Assembly (NCBI GenBank): GCA_963676655.2
Contig: CAXXKX010000005.1
Coordinates: 310,001-374,000 of the forward strand
Direction of reading: 5' to 3'
Length of the DNA stretch: 64,000 nt
Source of the DNA: G963676655 sp963676655
Lineage (GTDB): Bacteria > Verrucomicrobiota > Lentisphaeria > Victivallales > Victivallaceae
The notes beneath the pieces were generated by a model, which was given only the letters and a program-made list of their open reading frames with translations, ran no database searches and had not been told where the DNA came from. The position numbers were made by a program, and so were the translations under genes. Positions 35,577 to 44,270 of the stretch are shown here, piece after piece (within the stretch, counting starts at the first letter, position 1; the number at the start of each line of letters is the position of its first letter).

Positions 35577-35757
35577 TAAAATCTAAAAGGTTACATAAAA
35601 TTTGAGTTTTTTTTACTATCATCCAGAAACAGGCATAACCGGAACCAGGAATTACAAATTAGAAATTAGAAATGTTTGGGCAATGGACGCATAACATTTT
35701 AAGCTCTTTCGGTGTTTTCATGGATAAAACATAATTCAATGATTTTTCCTTTTTTTT

Positions 35758-35947
35758 ATTGCAGACTTACAGCCTGCCGTTGTTTTTTTCTTGTTTACCC
35801 CGGGCGTTGCCCGGGGCTTTGTTCTTTCAGGCCTATGGCCTGGTGGTCTCTTATCTTCTTCAGTCCCGTAGGGGCGCAATATCACAGCCCCGGGCAACGC
35901 CCGGGGTATCTGCTCTCCTCCTAAAAAGCAGGCTGTAAGTCTGCAAT
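35758..35947. repeat. 190-bp nested inverted-repeat element (MITE/REP-like)
   Basis: The outer arms, 20 bp each (35758-35777 and 35928-35947, ATTGCAGACTTACAGCCTGC), are perfect inverted repeats. The inner arms, 22 bp each (35797-35818 and 35886-35907, core CCCCGGGCGTTGCCCGGGG), are also perfect and each is itself a hairpin. Frames through it lack ribosome sites. The ends carry no transposase. The rest of 35425-36280 holds a weak ATTAGAAATTAGAAAT repeat (about 35651-35670) and nothing else recognised. Confidence 0.92.
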
Positions 35948-36130
35948 AAAACGAATTCGTAAGGACCATATACGCAAACACCGATAGAACCTCATTTTAT
36001 AACTCAACCGGTAATATGTAGTATTTGAGCATTCTTTCAACCTTCAACCTTAAACGTTCAACCACAGCAGCCATTCCATTTGCTGTATGACTGTGAATTT
36101 TCTTCGATTATTTAATCCGGTAATCCGGGC

Positions 36131-36165
36131 AAAAAAAAGGACGCGAATCAACGCGCCTTTTTTTT
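36131..36165. terminator. Bidirectional terminator downstream of the fucosidase
   Basis: A8-GG-A-CGCG pairs with CGCG-CC-T8 (36131-36145 and 36152-36165) with one bulged base, giving a T-run on both strands. It lies 115 bp past the fucosidase stop. Confidence 0.65.
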
Positions 36166-36280
36166 AAAATAAGTTTTTGATCACAATTATCTATGACAAG
36201 ATAACCGCAGTATTTGAACATAAATCGAAGTCTGTGATGCAATAGAAAAATAAGCTTGACCGCTTATTTCCCGGCATATT

Positions 36281-37567
36281 TTACTTCAGGAAAAGTTCAA
36301 TAACGGGAACCGTAACATTCGGTTTGACAATCGGCAGCACCAAAGCCAGATCGCCAGCCTCAACTCCGGCCGCAAGATTGGTGTGTACTCCACGATTGGG
36401 AGCTTCCAGCAGTTCACTTGCGTCATTGAGCAACTGGGCATATTCAACTTTGTCACCCAGTCCCGGTAAATGAATTGTTTTAAAAGGCCATTTAAAGAGA
36501 TGGACATACAAACGATTAGTTTCCTGATTGTAAGTATAGCGGCAATCTTTCGGAGGTGTCAAACCATCCGGGGCCGCTCCGCAATTATAAATCGAACGCT
36601 GATGCAGCTTCATCCAGTTGGCATATCCTTGAAGGGCGTTCAGGGCGCGGTCATCAATCATGCCGCGCGCGGTCGGGCCGACATTCATCAGCAGGTTTCC
36701 GTTCATCGCCACATGTTCGATCAGCATCTGAACCAGCATCTCGGTGCTTTTCCAGGTCGATTCGTCACGGTGATATCCCCAGGATCCGGAAAAAGTCTGG
36801 CATCCTTCCCAAACGCGTGGATTGCCGTCATCATCAACCGGCTGGCTGGTCGGCAGATACTGTTCGGGCGTGACGATATCTTCAATTCCAGGAATGTTAA
36901 GACGATTGTTAATAATAATATTCGGCTGCAATTCACGAATCATTTTTACCAGTTTTTCAGATTCCCAGTCATTATGGTCCTTGCCGTCTTCACCGGGATA
37001 TGAAAAGTCGAACCAGATAATATCTATTTGCCCGAAGTTGGTTAACAGTTCACGTACCTGATCGCGCATATACTGAGCATAGATAGTGACATCGCGTCCC
37101 TTGTTCAATTCCTCACGGTCCTCCCGTTCTCGATCCGGATGGATGCGGTCAATCGGGAAATGCGGGTGATGCCAGTCAATCAGCGAGTAATAGAATCCGA
37201 CCCGAATGCCTTCGGCCCGGAACGCATCAACCATCTCTTTTAAGAGGTCACGGCCGATCGGAGTATTTGTGGCCTTGTAATCAGTGTATTGAGAATCCCA
37301 GAGACAGAATCCTTCATGATGTTTGGTGGTAATAACAAAATATTTCATCCCGGCGGCAGCGGCGGCTTTCGCCCAGGCAGATGGATCATAAAGGTCCGGC
37401 TCAAAATGTTCAAAATACTTCTGATAATCCGGATCGTGGATTTGTTCCCGATTCTTTACCCATTCATGCCGGGCCGGCTGAGAATAAAGCCCCCAGTGAA
37501 TAAACATTCCAAAGCGATCTTTGACGAACCATGAGGTATCGCCCGAACCAAATTTCTTTTCTGCCAT
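36281..37567 (-). CDS. Alpha-L-fucosidase (GH29)
   Basis: I start at ATG 37567 (AAAGG seven bases upstream), not the TTG five codons earlier. The 428-residue protein has no signal peptide, so it is intracellular. GH29 hallmarks are present: RFGMFIHWGLYS, KYFVITTKHHEGFCLWDS, GFYYSLIDWHHPHFP, and the nucleophile Asp187 in IDIIWFDFSYPG, followed by QTFSGSWGYHRDES and NGNLLMNVGPTARG. It removes terminal alpha-linked fucose from oligosaccharides. It is divergent from the AraC-type gene at 37700, its likely regulator. Confidence 0.95.
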   Translation of the reverse strand: MAEKKFGSGDTSWFVKDRFGMFIHWGLYSQPARHEWVKNREQIHDPDYQKYFEHFEPDLYDPSAWAKAAAAAGMKYFVITTKHHEGFCLWDSQYTDYKATNTPIGRDLLKEMVDAFRAEGIRVGFYYSLIDWHHPHFPIDRIHPDREREDREELNKGRDVTIYAQYMRDQVRELLTNFGQIDIIWFDFSYPGEDGKDHNDWESEKLVKMIRELQPNIIINNRLNIPGIEDIVTPEQYLPTSQPVDDDGNPRVWEGCQTFSGSWGYHRDESTWKSTEMLVQMLIEHVAMNGNLLMNVGPTARGMIDDRALNALQGYANWMKLHQRSIYNCGAAPDGLTPPKDCRYTYNQETNRLYVHLFKWPFKTIHLPGLGDKVEYAQLLNDASELLEAPNRGVHTNLAAGVEAGDLALVLPIVKPNVTVPVIELFLK

Positions 37568-37699
37568 CGTACTGCCTTTCAAATGTGTTTGCCGACAACA
37601 TCCGGTTACATCCCCTTGGTTGTCTATTTATGTATTATACCGTATTTTTTTATTTTTTCTATGGAAAATATTTATATCTTTATGTATATTACGAACATT

Positions 37700-38485
37700 A
37701 TGCCGAAAACATTTAATTACATAACCGGAAACTCTTTTTCGGTCAGAGTTATTTCATCTCAGTACTCGAAGATTGAAGACTGGAACATCGCCAGCCTGAT
37801 AGCTCCGTTCTGGCGGCTTTATCTGCCGCTGGATCCCGGGGCCTGGGTGTCATTTGAGCGCAAGGAATTCCCCTTGCAACCAATGATACCAATGCTGATT
37901 CCGCCGTATACCTCTTTTGCGAGTCACAGTCCTGCTCCATTTCGCAAGATTTTTTGCCATTTTGATTTGCAAACTAATTTGCATTTCAGCCCCGGAATAT
38001 TCGAATTTTATCTACCCGATCACCTTAATGACAATTTCAGTCGGCTAATCGGGAATTCTTCAGCGGCAATGATCCCTTTGCTTAACGCGTCGCTGCTGGA
38101 AACGCTGGCAATTGGAATCAGCTCAATTATCGAAGATCATTCATCAATAAGCGTGCTATCGTCCAGAACCAGAAAAATCATCGAATATATGCGCAAAAAT
38201 CTGACTAAGCCGTTATCGAATCAACTTCTGGCCGATGCTGTTTCCATGGCCGAAAACAGCATGGTGCGCGATTTCAAACAACAGACCGGAACCGCTCCGC
38301 AAAAATATTATATGCGCCTGCGGTTGGAATATGCATGCGAACTTTTGATAAATACCAGTTTGTCAATTGAGGAAATTTCTGAAAAATGCGGTTTCTGGGA
38401 CCGGAATCATTTCACCAGATATTTCACCCGCCTCCTGGAGTGTCCGCCCGCGGAATTCAGAAAACGCAACCTTAGCAGAGTCTAA
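37700..38485 (+). CDS. AraC-family transcriptional regulator
   Basis: The frame is open from 37583 but the first 39 residues are odd and hydrophobic; ATG 37700 (MPKTFNYITGNSF) is a plausible start, though no clear ribosome site decides it. The 261-residue protein has an N-terminal cupin-like sensing region (VSFERKEFPLQPMIPMLIPP) and a C-terminal double helix-turn-helix (IEYMRKNLTKPLSNQLLADA to CGFWDRNHFTRYFTRLLECPPAEFRKR), the AraC signature. It is transcribed away from the fucosidase gene, suggesting control by fucosylated sugars. Confidence 0.88.
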   Translation: MPKTFNYITGNSFSVRVISSQYSKIEDWNIASLIAPFWRLYLPLDPGAWVSFERKEFPLQPMIPMLIPPYTSFASHSPAPFRKIFCHFDLQTNLHFSPGIFEFYLPDHLNDNFSRLIGNSSAAMIPLLNASLLETLAIGISSIIEDHSSISVLSSRTRKIIEYMRKNLTKPLSNQLLADAVSMAENSMVRDFKQQTGTAPQKYYMRLRLEYACELLINTSLSIEEISEKCGFWDRNHFTRYFTRLLECPPAEFRKRNLSRV

Positions 38486-38649
38486 CCTGAATTATTCACA
38501 AATTTATGGCGACCTGTTACAATCTACTCAAAGTAAAGCATTTGCTTATGTCCTCGACGTAGCGCTGCTACGCCTGCGGGATAATCAAAAACTTTCTTTT
38601 TGAGCATATTTTCACATCTCATCCATTTTTTATGAATAGTTCAGACTAA

Positions 38650-38683
38650 AAAAAAAGCCGCCCATTCGGACGGCTTTATGATA
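38650..38683 (-). terminator. Terminator of the cyclophilin gene (active on both strands)
   Basis: AAAGCCG pairs with CGGCTTT around CATTCGGA. On the minus strand the stem is followed by nine Ts (complement of 38648-38656), a classic terminator 20 bp past the stop at 38704. Confidence 0.85.
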
Positions 38684-38703
38684 TATTATCAATCAGGAAC
38701 AGT

Positions 38704-39195
38704 TCAGTCCCGGGTCATTTCAATGATCTCGACATTTTCCACCGGAACATCACGATGACCGTTTTTGGAACCGGTTTGAACTCCTTTGATCTGATCAACT
38801 ACATCCATTCCGTCAACGACTTTCGCAAACACACAATAGCCGTAAGTCTGCGGAGTCGGAGCTTTGAAATCCAGAAAATCATTGTCCACGACATTGATAA
38901 AGAACTGGGCGGAAGCGCTGTGCGGATCCGGCGTTCTGGCCATTGCCAGAGTTCCGCGCTCATTGCTGATCCGGTTGCTCGCTTCGTTCTTGATCGTCTC
39001 ACGAGTATCTTTCTGGACAAAGTCGGTATCAAAGCCGCCGCCCTGAATCATAAAGCCGTCGATCACGCGATGGAAAATTGTCCCATTATAGAAGCCGTCA
39101 TCCACGTATTGCAGAAAATTGGCAGTTGTTATCGGGGCTTCTTCTTCAAACAATTCAACTTTGATGTCGCCGAAATTAGTTTTGATCGTAACCAT
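38704..39195 (-). CDS. Cyclophilin-type peptidyl-prolyl cis-trans isomerase
   Basis: The 163-residue single-domain enzyme has the short-loop bacterial PpiB-like pattern: TTANFLQYVDDGFYNGTIFHRVIDGFMIQGGG (positions about 19-52), MARTPDPHSASAQFFINV, and YCVFAKVVDGMDVVDQI. It catalyses proline isomerisation in folding. No signal peptide, so it is cytoplasmic. GGAG lies close before ATG 39195. Confidence 0.96.
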   Translation of the reverse strand: MVTIKTNFGDIKVELFEEEAPITTANFLQYVDDGFYNGTIFHRVIDGFMIQGGGFDTDFVQKDTRETIKNEASNRISNERGTLAMARTPDPHSASAQFFINVVDNDFLDFKAPTPQTYGYCVFAKVVDGMDVVDQIKGVQTGSKNGHRDVPVENVEIIEMTRD

Positions 39196-39426
39196 TGTTT
39201 TCTCCTTCTAATTAGTCTGACCAGGATTTTTAAACTGACGAGTTTAGATAATTTAGCATACCGAACAGAGCTTTCAAGCTTCAGAACAATTTCCTGGCAA
39301 CATGATAATTTCACGATCAACCGGATAATGTCCGGGATATTGTGGAAAATATCTAAAAAAAATCGTTTTTTTTCAATTCTGCACTTGAACTATTTGCCGA
39401 CCCGATTAAATTAAGCAACATTGTTA

Positions 39427-39459
39427 AATTACTTAACAAAGTCTCTTAACAAAGTAATT
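39427..39459. promoter_or_regulatory. Candidate operator upstream of nagA
   Basis: AATTACTT (39427-39434) and AAGTAATT (39452-39459) are inverted. Inside them the decamer TTAACAAAGT repeats directly at 39433 and 39446. The arrangement of inverted ends and direct repeats looks like a regulator site. The regulator is unknown. 39196-39426 shows nothing else. Confidence 0.4.
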
Positions 39460-39482
39460 AATTTAGATAAATGGTATAAAGA

Positions 39483-40466
39483 ATGTTGAGTGTTCCAGGA
39501 TTTGTTGATTTACAGTTTAACGGTTATCTTGAAGTTGATTTTTCTTCACCTGACCTGACTGAATCAGATTTTATAAGAGTCAACCGCGAGCTTTTTAAAA
39601 ACGGTTGCGCGGCTTATTTGCCGACGATTATCACATCCTCGATGGACGCATATAAACATACCTTGACACTGATTTCCAGGGTTATGGAAATGCCGGAATT
39701 CAAAGGTCGCATCCTCGGTATTCATGCTGAAGGTCCTTTTTTAAGTCCGGTTGCCGGTTATGTCGGAGCCCACAATCCTGAATGGATCGCCAATCCTGAC
39801 ATCGAGAAGTTTAAACAGATGCAGGAATGGGCCAACGGCGCAATCAAAGTGCTGACCATTGCCGCGGAAATGCCCGGCGCGGTCGAACTGACAAAATACG
39901 CATCATCGAATGGTGTAGTTGTCTCACTGGGACATCACAACGCTACTCTTGAAGATATTGAAGCCTGTGTGGACGCCGGCGCGAAATTGCTTACCCATCT
40001 CGGAAACGGAGTGGCAAACGAAGTCAACCGTCACAAGAATCCGGTTTGGGCCGGACTGTATGAAGACCGGGCAACCGCGATGATCATTACCGACGGACAT
40101 CATCTTCCGCCGGAACTTATTAAACTGTTTATCAGATGTAAATCACTGGATAAAATTATTGTCACCAGCGACGCCTCTTCTCTAGCCGGTATGCCGCCGG
40201 GAGAATATTTTTCCATGGATAATTACGTTGTAATTGAAGAGTCCGGACTTTTGCACAATCCGAAGAAAAAATGTCTGGTCGGTTCATCATCGACCATTAT
40301 TGAATGTGTGAACTTCCTGGCAACACAAAAAATATTGACGCCTGAAGAAATTATTCAAGTGGCGTTTTATAATCCGCTCAAGATGCTTGACATTTCCCCT
40401 GAAGAAATTGTCACTGGGGAAGAATACGTATTTGACGATGCATCCAGCCGGTTTGTAAAAAAATAA
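39483..40466 (+). CDS. nagA: N-acetylglucosamine-6-phosphate deacetylase
   Basis: The 327-residue amidohydrolase has PGFVDLQFNG (residues 5-14; the Gln instead of the first His as in E. coli NagA). HAEGPFLSP gives metal-ligand Glu83, followed by SLGHHNATLEDIEACVDAGAKLLTHLGN, TAMIITDGHHLPPEL and VTSDASSLAGMPPGEY with the catalytic Asp. It removes acetate from GlcNAc-6-phosphate. Length is slightly short of the usual 370-380. It is the entry step of aminosugar catabolism, consistent with the GH20/GKRP-like operon at 44271-48685. A strong terminator follows. Confidence 0.93.
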   Translation: MLSVPGFVDLQFNGYLEVDFSSPDLTESDFIRVNRELFKNGCAAYLPTIITSSMDAYKHTLTLISRVMEMPEFKGRILGIHAEGPFLSPVAGYVGAHNPEWIANPDIEKFKQMQEWANGAIKVLTIAAEMPGAVELTKYASSNGVVVSLGHHNATLEDIEACVDAGAKLLTHLGNGVANEVNRHKNPVWAGLYEDRATAMIITDGHHLPPELIKLFIRCKSLDKIIVTSDASSLAGMPPGEYFSMDNYVVIEESGLLHNPKKKCLVGSSSTIIECVNFLATQKILTPEEIIQVAFYNPLKMLDISPEEIVTGEEYVFDDASSRFVKK

Positions 40467-40493
40467 ACACCATCCCACCTCCTTTTTTGTTGT

Positions 40494-40526
40494 GGCACGG
40501 AGCTTCGGCTCCGTGCCATCTTTTTT
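40494..40526 (+). terminator. Rho-independent terminator of nagA
   Basis: GGCACGGAGC, TTCG loop, GCTCCGTGCC (40494-40517), then ATC and six Ts. The stem is perfect with 10 pairs. Confidence 0.95.
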
Positions 40527-40614
40527 AGGATAAAACACTTTCCCCTACCCCGCGGCTTGCAATTATCCTTATATCCGCATATATTACTTCAGCCACACTA
40601 ACAGGGGGTATTTG

Positions 40615-41547
40615 ATGAATAGAGAAAAATTACTGAATTACCTTGACGATAATACCAATCCTTATGTCATAAAAGAAGTACGCCAAATGCTCTCGTCTTC
40701 CATCTATCCGTGGTTTCTGGTCATTATCCTGCTGGCGATGCTTTGTATCTTATCCGTAAACTTCTTTGACAGTGGCAAAGGGCATAATGATATAAATATA
40801 AAATATTATTTCAATCTGATTCTGGTATCGTCGATGTATATCTCTATAGCATTGGGCTACATTGCCTCATGGCGACAAGGGGCCGAGGCTAAGCGTGACA
40901 TGAGTTTACTGAACGCATACCAATACCCGCGCCAGATGATCTGGGGCCGGGCAATTTCACTGCTGGTCCAGAACGGCATGATCCTGATTCCGCTGCTGCC
41001 GTTTTTTTCGATTACCTCAGTCCTCCCCGGAGTATCCACCTACCAGGTGCTTGAAGCTTTGTTTATAATTACCTTCCTGCAACTTCCGTTCATGGGGGCA
41101 GTAGTGTTTATCGCGACTGTCAGGGGAAATGTCAAATCAATGTTTTTATTGATAATCTATCTGCCGTTTGCCATATTTATTCCGCTGGTGCTGCCTACCT
41201 TAATATCGGAGACAATGAATTATACTTCTCTGACAGTCTGTGTCATGAACACAGCCTTCTGTCTGTTGGCAATCAAGTATTTTTTGATATTTCTGGCGCT
41301 GTCGGCCTTGAACACCGGCTTAAAGATAATTCCCGACCGTCGCGTAACCTGGATGATGGTAGTCGGCTGGCTCATTACTCCGATAGTCCTCCTGGCCGGC
41401 CTTACACTTATGCTTGTTCTGCCGAAATCAATGACGCCGGCCCTGGCCCAATCGCTGGGAATAGCACTCTGTCTGGTATTTGTCGAATGCGGGGTATCGT
41501 TCCTGGTTCTGTTTCCCGTCATATCGGGAATCTTCGCCAGAGAATAA
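40615..41547 (+). CDS. Hypothetical multi-pass membrane protein (ABC-2 permease-like)
   Basis: I start at ATG 40615 behind an AGGGGG site; a TTG precedes it. The 310-residue protein has a short polar N-terminus (NPYVIKEVRQMLSSSIYPWF, like the cytoplasmic lead-in of ABC-2-type exporters) and six to eight hydrophobic helices. No ATP-binding gene is adjacent, so transporter assignment rests only on topology. It is monocistronic between nagA and the convergent dehydrogenase gene. Confidence 0.6.
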   Translation: MNREKLLNYLDDNTNPYVIKEVRQMLSSSIYPWFLVIILLAMLCILSVNFFDSGKGHNDINIKYYFNLILVSSMYISIALGYIASWRQGAEAKRDMSLLNAYQYPRQMIWGRAISLLVQNGMILIPLLPFFSITSVLPGVSTYQVLEALFIITFLQLPFMGAVVFIATVRGNVKSMFLLIIYLPFAIFIPLVLPTLISETMNYTSLTVCVMNTAFCLLAIKYFLIFLALSALNTGLKIIPDRRVTWMMVVGWLITPIVLLAGLTLMLVLPKSMTPALAQSLGIALCLVFVECGVSFLVLFPVISGIFARE

Positions 41548-41557
41548 ATATAAACAT

Positions 41558-42625
41558 TTACCTCTTGGAACACCGTTTTTTGCAAGGCTTTCCGGGACAC
41601 GGTTTGGTCCCGTCGCAATTAACACAAATGCCGTTTACCAATCTGCGTTCATAAATGAAATCATCAATATTCTGCAACGTGGTCGCCGCGATATTCGACA
41701 TCGCCTCCTCCGTAAAAAAGCCCTGATGCGAAGTGATAAGAACATTGTTGAAAGTAGTCAACCGTGCCAGCGTATCGTCAATCAGCAATTCATCCGACTT
41801 GTCCTCGAAAAAGTATTCACTTTCCTCTTCATACACATCAAGCCCGGCTCCGCCGATAATGCCCGACTTCAAGCCGTCAATCAGCGCGGAAGAATCAATA
41901 AGGTGGCCGCGACTGGTATTTATGATGACGACTCCTTTTTTCATAATCGAAATCGAATCGGCATTTATCATATACCGCGATTCAGGAGTAAGCGGACAGT
42001 GCAGCGATATGACGTCGGAATTCTTATACAACGTAGGCAAATCGCAATACTCAACATTGTTATCAGCGGCAAATTGCTCATCGGGATAATAATCATAGGC
42101 CAGGATTCGCATTCCGAAACCGCCCAGTATTTGAGTCAGGATTTTACCGATCTTCCCGGTTCCGATTACTCCGGCAGTTTTGCCGCAAAGATCAAAACCA
42201 AGCAAACCGTTGATGGAAAAGTTATTTTCCCTGACCCGGTAATAGGCCCGATGCGTCTTCCGGTTCAGAGTAAGCAGCAATGCGGCCGCGTGTTCCGCGA
42301 CGGCATGAGGAGAGTATGCCGGCACCCTGACAACGGGCATCCGCCCCTGGGTGGCAAAGAGGTTGACATTATTATATCCGGCGCAACGCATGGCCAGAAT
42401 ATTGACGCCACAAGCCAGCAAAATCTCAATGACATCCTCGCTAAGGTCGTCGTTGACAAACGCGCAAACTCCGTCGAACCCTTTAGCCAGCGGGGCGGAA
42501 TCCAAAGTCAGCCGGGTTTCAAAATAAGTTATGGCATAATTATATTTCTTGTTTTCGGCATCAAAAAAACGTTTATCATACGACTTCGCGTCGAAAAATG
42601 CTATCTTAAATTGTTTGGAACTCAT
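41558..42625 (-). CDS. ldhA: D-2-hydroxyacid dehydrogenase (D-lactate dehydrogenase type)
   Basis: The start is ATG 42625, with GGAGG six bases upstream. The 355-residue enzyme has KIAFFDAKSYDKRFF at the N-terminus and the Rossmann motif GVIGTGKIGKI (about residue 146-156). The catalytic residues of the family follow: Arg in INTSRGHLID, Glu in GAGLDVYEEE and His in ITSHQGFFTEEA, the LdhA pattern. It reduces pyruvate to D-lactate with NADH. An unusual tail (VNCDGTKPCPGKPCKKRCSK) with five cysteines could bind metal or be a redox appendage. Confidence 0.93.
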   Translation of the reverse strand: MSSKQFKIAFFDAKSYDKRFFDAENKKYNYAITYFETRLTLDSAPLAKGFDGVCAFVNDDLSEDVIEILLACGVNILAMRCAGYNNVNLFATQGRMPVVRVPAYSPHAVAEHAAALLLTLNRKTHRAYYRVRENNFSINGLLGFDLCGKTAGVIGTGKIGKILTQILGGFGMRILAYDYYPDEQFAADNNVEYCDLPTLYKNSDVISLHCPLTPESRYMINADSISIMKKGVVIINTSRGHLIDSSALIDGLKSGIIGGAGLDVYEEESEYFFEDKSDELLIDDTLARLTTFNNVLITSHQGFFTEEAMSNIAATTLQNIDDFIYERRLVNGICVNCDGTKPCPGKPCKKRCSKR

Positions 42626-42703
42626 AATTATCCTCCAAAATATATCAGGTTCATCTATATAAGAATATACAACTTGAAACAAACATTGGCAACCCGGTTG
42701 GGA

Positions 42704-43780
42704 TCAGAATGGAAAGGTCAGTTGGACCGGCCCGGAATCAGCCGGCTGCAAAGGCGGAAAATTGGATACCGTAACCCCAAGAAGACGAACTTTACGCTCT
42801 CCGGCCTCAGTCAGATTAAGCAAATCAGCCGCCGTTCCAAATATTTCATCTCGTTCTCGTACTTCATGTTCGAAAGACCGGCTGCGTGTTACAATCTGAA
42901 AATCTTCGTAGCGGATTTTCAAGGTGACAGTGCGTCCGCCCGGAATCTTCTCTTTTTCAAGCAGAACCTCCACCCGCCCCGATAACTCTTTGATGATCCG
43001 GAGCATTTCTCCGCAGTCATCCAAATCCTCGACAAGGGTCACCTCTCGTCCCAGCGACTTTCTGGCGCGCTCCGGTTGAACAGGACGGTTATCTATTCCC
43101 CTGGCTATCTCATAATAAAACAATCCTGGTTTACCGAATTTATCCGCTATTTCAATCTGTGACAACTGCCTCAGGTCATATCCGTTATTAACCCCCATCT
43201 TTTTGAACTTTGCCGCGGTAACCTTACCGACGCCATAAAATTTCTCAATCGGCAAAGCGTCAATAAACGCCTGCCCTTCATCCGGAGGAACTACCGTTAA
43301 ACCTGCCGGTTTACGAAAATCCGATGCAACCTTGGCGATGAATTTATTGTATGACACCCCTGCCGAAGCGGTCAACCCGGTTTCACGATAAATCCAGCTC
43401 TGAATATCCCGGGCGGCGAGTGTAGCCGACGGCTGGTGGAAATTATTGAGCGTCACGTCAAGAAAAGCCTCGTCAACCGATAACGGTTCAACCAGATCGG
43501 TGTATGAATAAAAAATATTCCTGATGATACGTGATTCGCGACGATATGCCTCCATCCTGACCGGCAAAAAGATTCCATTGGGACAAAGCCTTTTGGCGCG
43601 AGCTGTCGGCATTGCGGAATGCACCCCGAATTTTCTGGCTTCATAAGAACAGGTTGAAACGACGCCGCGGCTTTCGGGTGAACCGCCGACAATGACCGGC
43701 TTGCCGCGCAACTCCGGTTTATCCCGTTGTTCGATCGCCGCGAAGAACGCGTCCATGTCGATATGGATTATCTTACGCAT
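42704..43780 (-). CDS. dinB: DNA polymerase IV (Y-family)
   Basis: The start is ATG 43780 with AAGG upstream; the open frame extends to 43834. The 358-residue polymerase begins RKIIHIDMDAFFAAIEQRD (catalytic Asp) and has STCSYEARKFGVHSAMP and EPLSVDEAFLDVT with the second Asp-Glu pair. The thumb/helix-hairpin (PIEKFYGVGKVTAAKFKKMG) and little-finger domain end at the C-terminus with LQPADSGPVQLTFPF, where a beta-clamp binding motif (QLTFPF type) sits. It performs error-prone translesion synthesis. Confidence 0.96.
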   Translation of the reverse strand: MRKIIHIDMDAFFAAIEQRDKPELRGKPVIVGGSPESRGVVSTCSYEARKFGVHSAMPTARAKRLCPNGIFLPVRMEAYRRESRIIRNIFYSYTDLVEPLSVDEAFLDVTLNNFHQPSATLAARDIQSWIYRETGLTASAGVSYNKFIAKVASDFRKPAGLTVVPPDEGQAFIDALPIEKFYGVGKVTAAKFKKMGVNNGYDLRQLSQIEIADKFGKPGLFYYEIARGIDNRPVQPERARKSLGREVTLVEDLDDCGEMLRIIKELSGRVEVLLEKEKIPGGRTVTLKIRYEDFQIVTRSRSFEHEVRERDEIFGTAADLLNLTEAGERKVRLLGVTVSNFPPLQPADSGPVQLTFPF

Positions 43781-43866
43781 CTCAAACCTTGATCCTTTGC
43801 TTTGACAATGATATTCATTACATAATTTTATCATTAATCAAATCAAAGTCAACACAAAAATCATGT

Positions 43867-44095
43867 CATTATCATCCCATAATTCTAAAATTTGATTTTT
43901 TTTTACTTTTTCCTGAACTTATGATTTTCATTTTCAGAGACCCCGTTGTTCGGTTTTTTAATTTCCTGAGCGGGAATGAGTAGATGTCTAGCAGCCTGTC
44001 GGACTGCTAGTCACAATTTTTTGAACCGTATTTAACTTTACTTTCAACTTTCAACCTTCAACTTGCAACTTCAGTTATCCCGTTTACGGGATGGC
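43867..44095 (+). repeat. Dispersed 220-bp noncoding repeat, copy A
   Basis: This copy matches the reverse complement of 55523-55732 over its whole length: ends CATTATCATCCCATAATT and TTATCCCGTTTACGGGATGGC, and shared blocks TTATGATTTTCATTTTCAGA, TTGTTCGGTTTTT, AATTTCCTGAGC, AATTTTTTGAACCGTATTT and the TTTCAACC micro-repeat. Copy A has an extra hairpin (CTAGCAGCCTGTCGGACTGC..., near 43988-44011) absent from copy B. No open frame spans it. The rest of 43781-44270 is AT-rich with the IclR promoter. Confidence 0.95.
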
Positions 44096-44197
44096 AGTTA
44101 AATCATGTCTCTAAGGTATTTCATGAATACACTCCAATGATTACTTTCGGTATCTGAAATCCATCAATCATTTTTTTTCAAAATAATCTTTTGCATA

Positions 44198-44226
44198 TTG
44201 ACTTATTTCATTTATCAACTATATTA
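44198..44226 (+). promoter_or_regulatory. Promoter of the IclR/GH20/GKRP-like operon
   Basis: TTGACT (44198-44203) with TATATT (44220-44225) 16 bp on, followed by a leader of about 45 bases. Confidence 0.6.
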
Positions 44227-44233
44227 ATTACAT

Positions 44234-44250
44234 AATTATAAATTATAATT
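44234..44250. promoter_or_regulatory. Candidate IclR operator
   Basis: AATTATAAATTATAATT is a perfect 17-bp palindrome with an odd centre. It lies between the -10 element and the IclR gene start, in the right place for autoregulation. Confidence 0.5.
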
Positions 44251-44270
44251 TTACAATATGAAATTATATT

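Noticed and set aside
35712..35981. Open frames on both strands in the 190-bp palindrome
   Set aside because: They merely follow the inverted repeats. The encoded peptides mirror one another and have no start signal.
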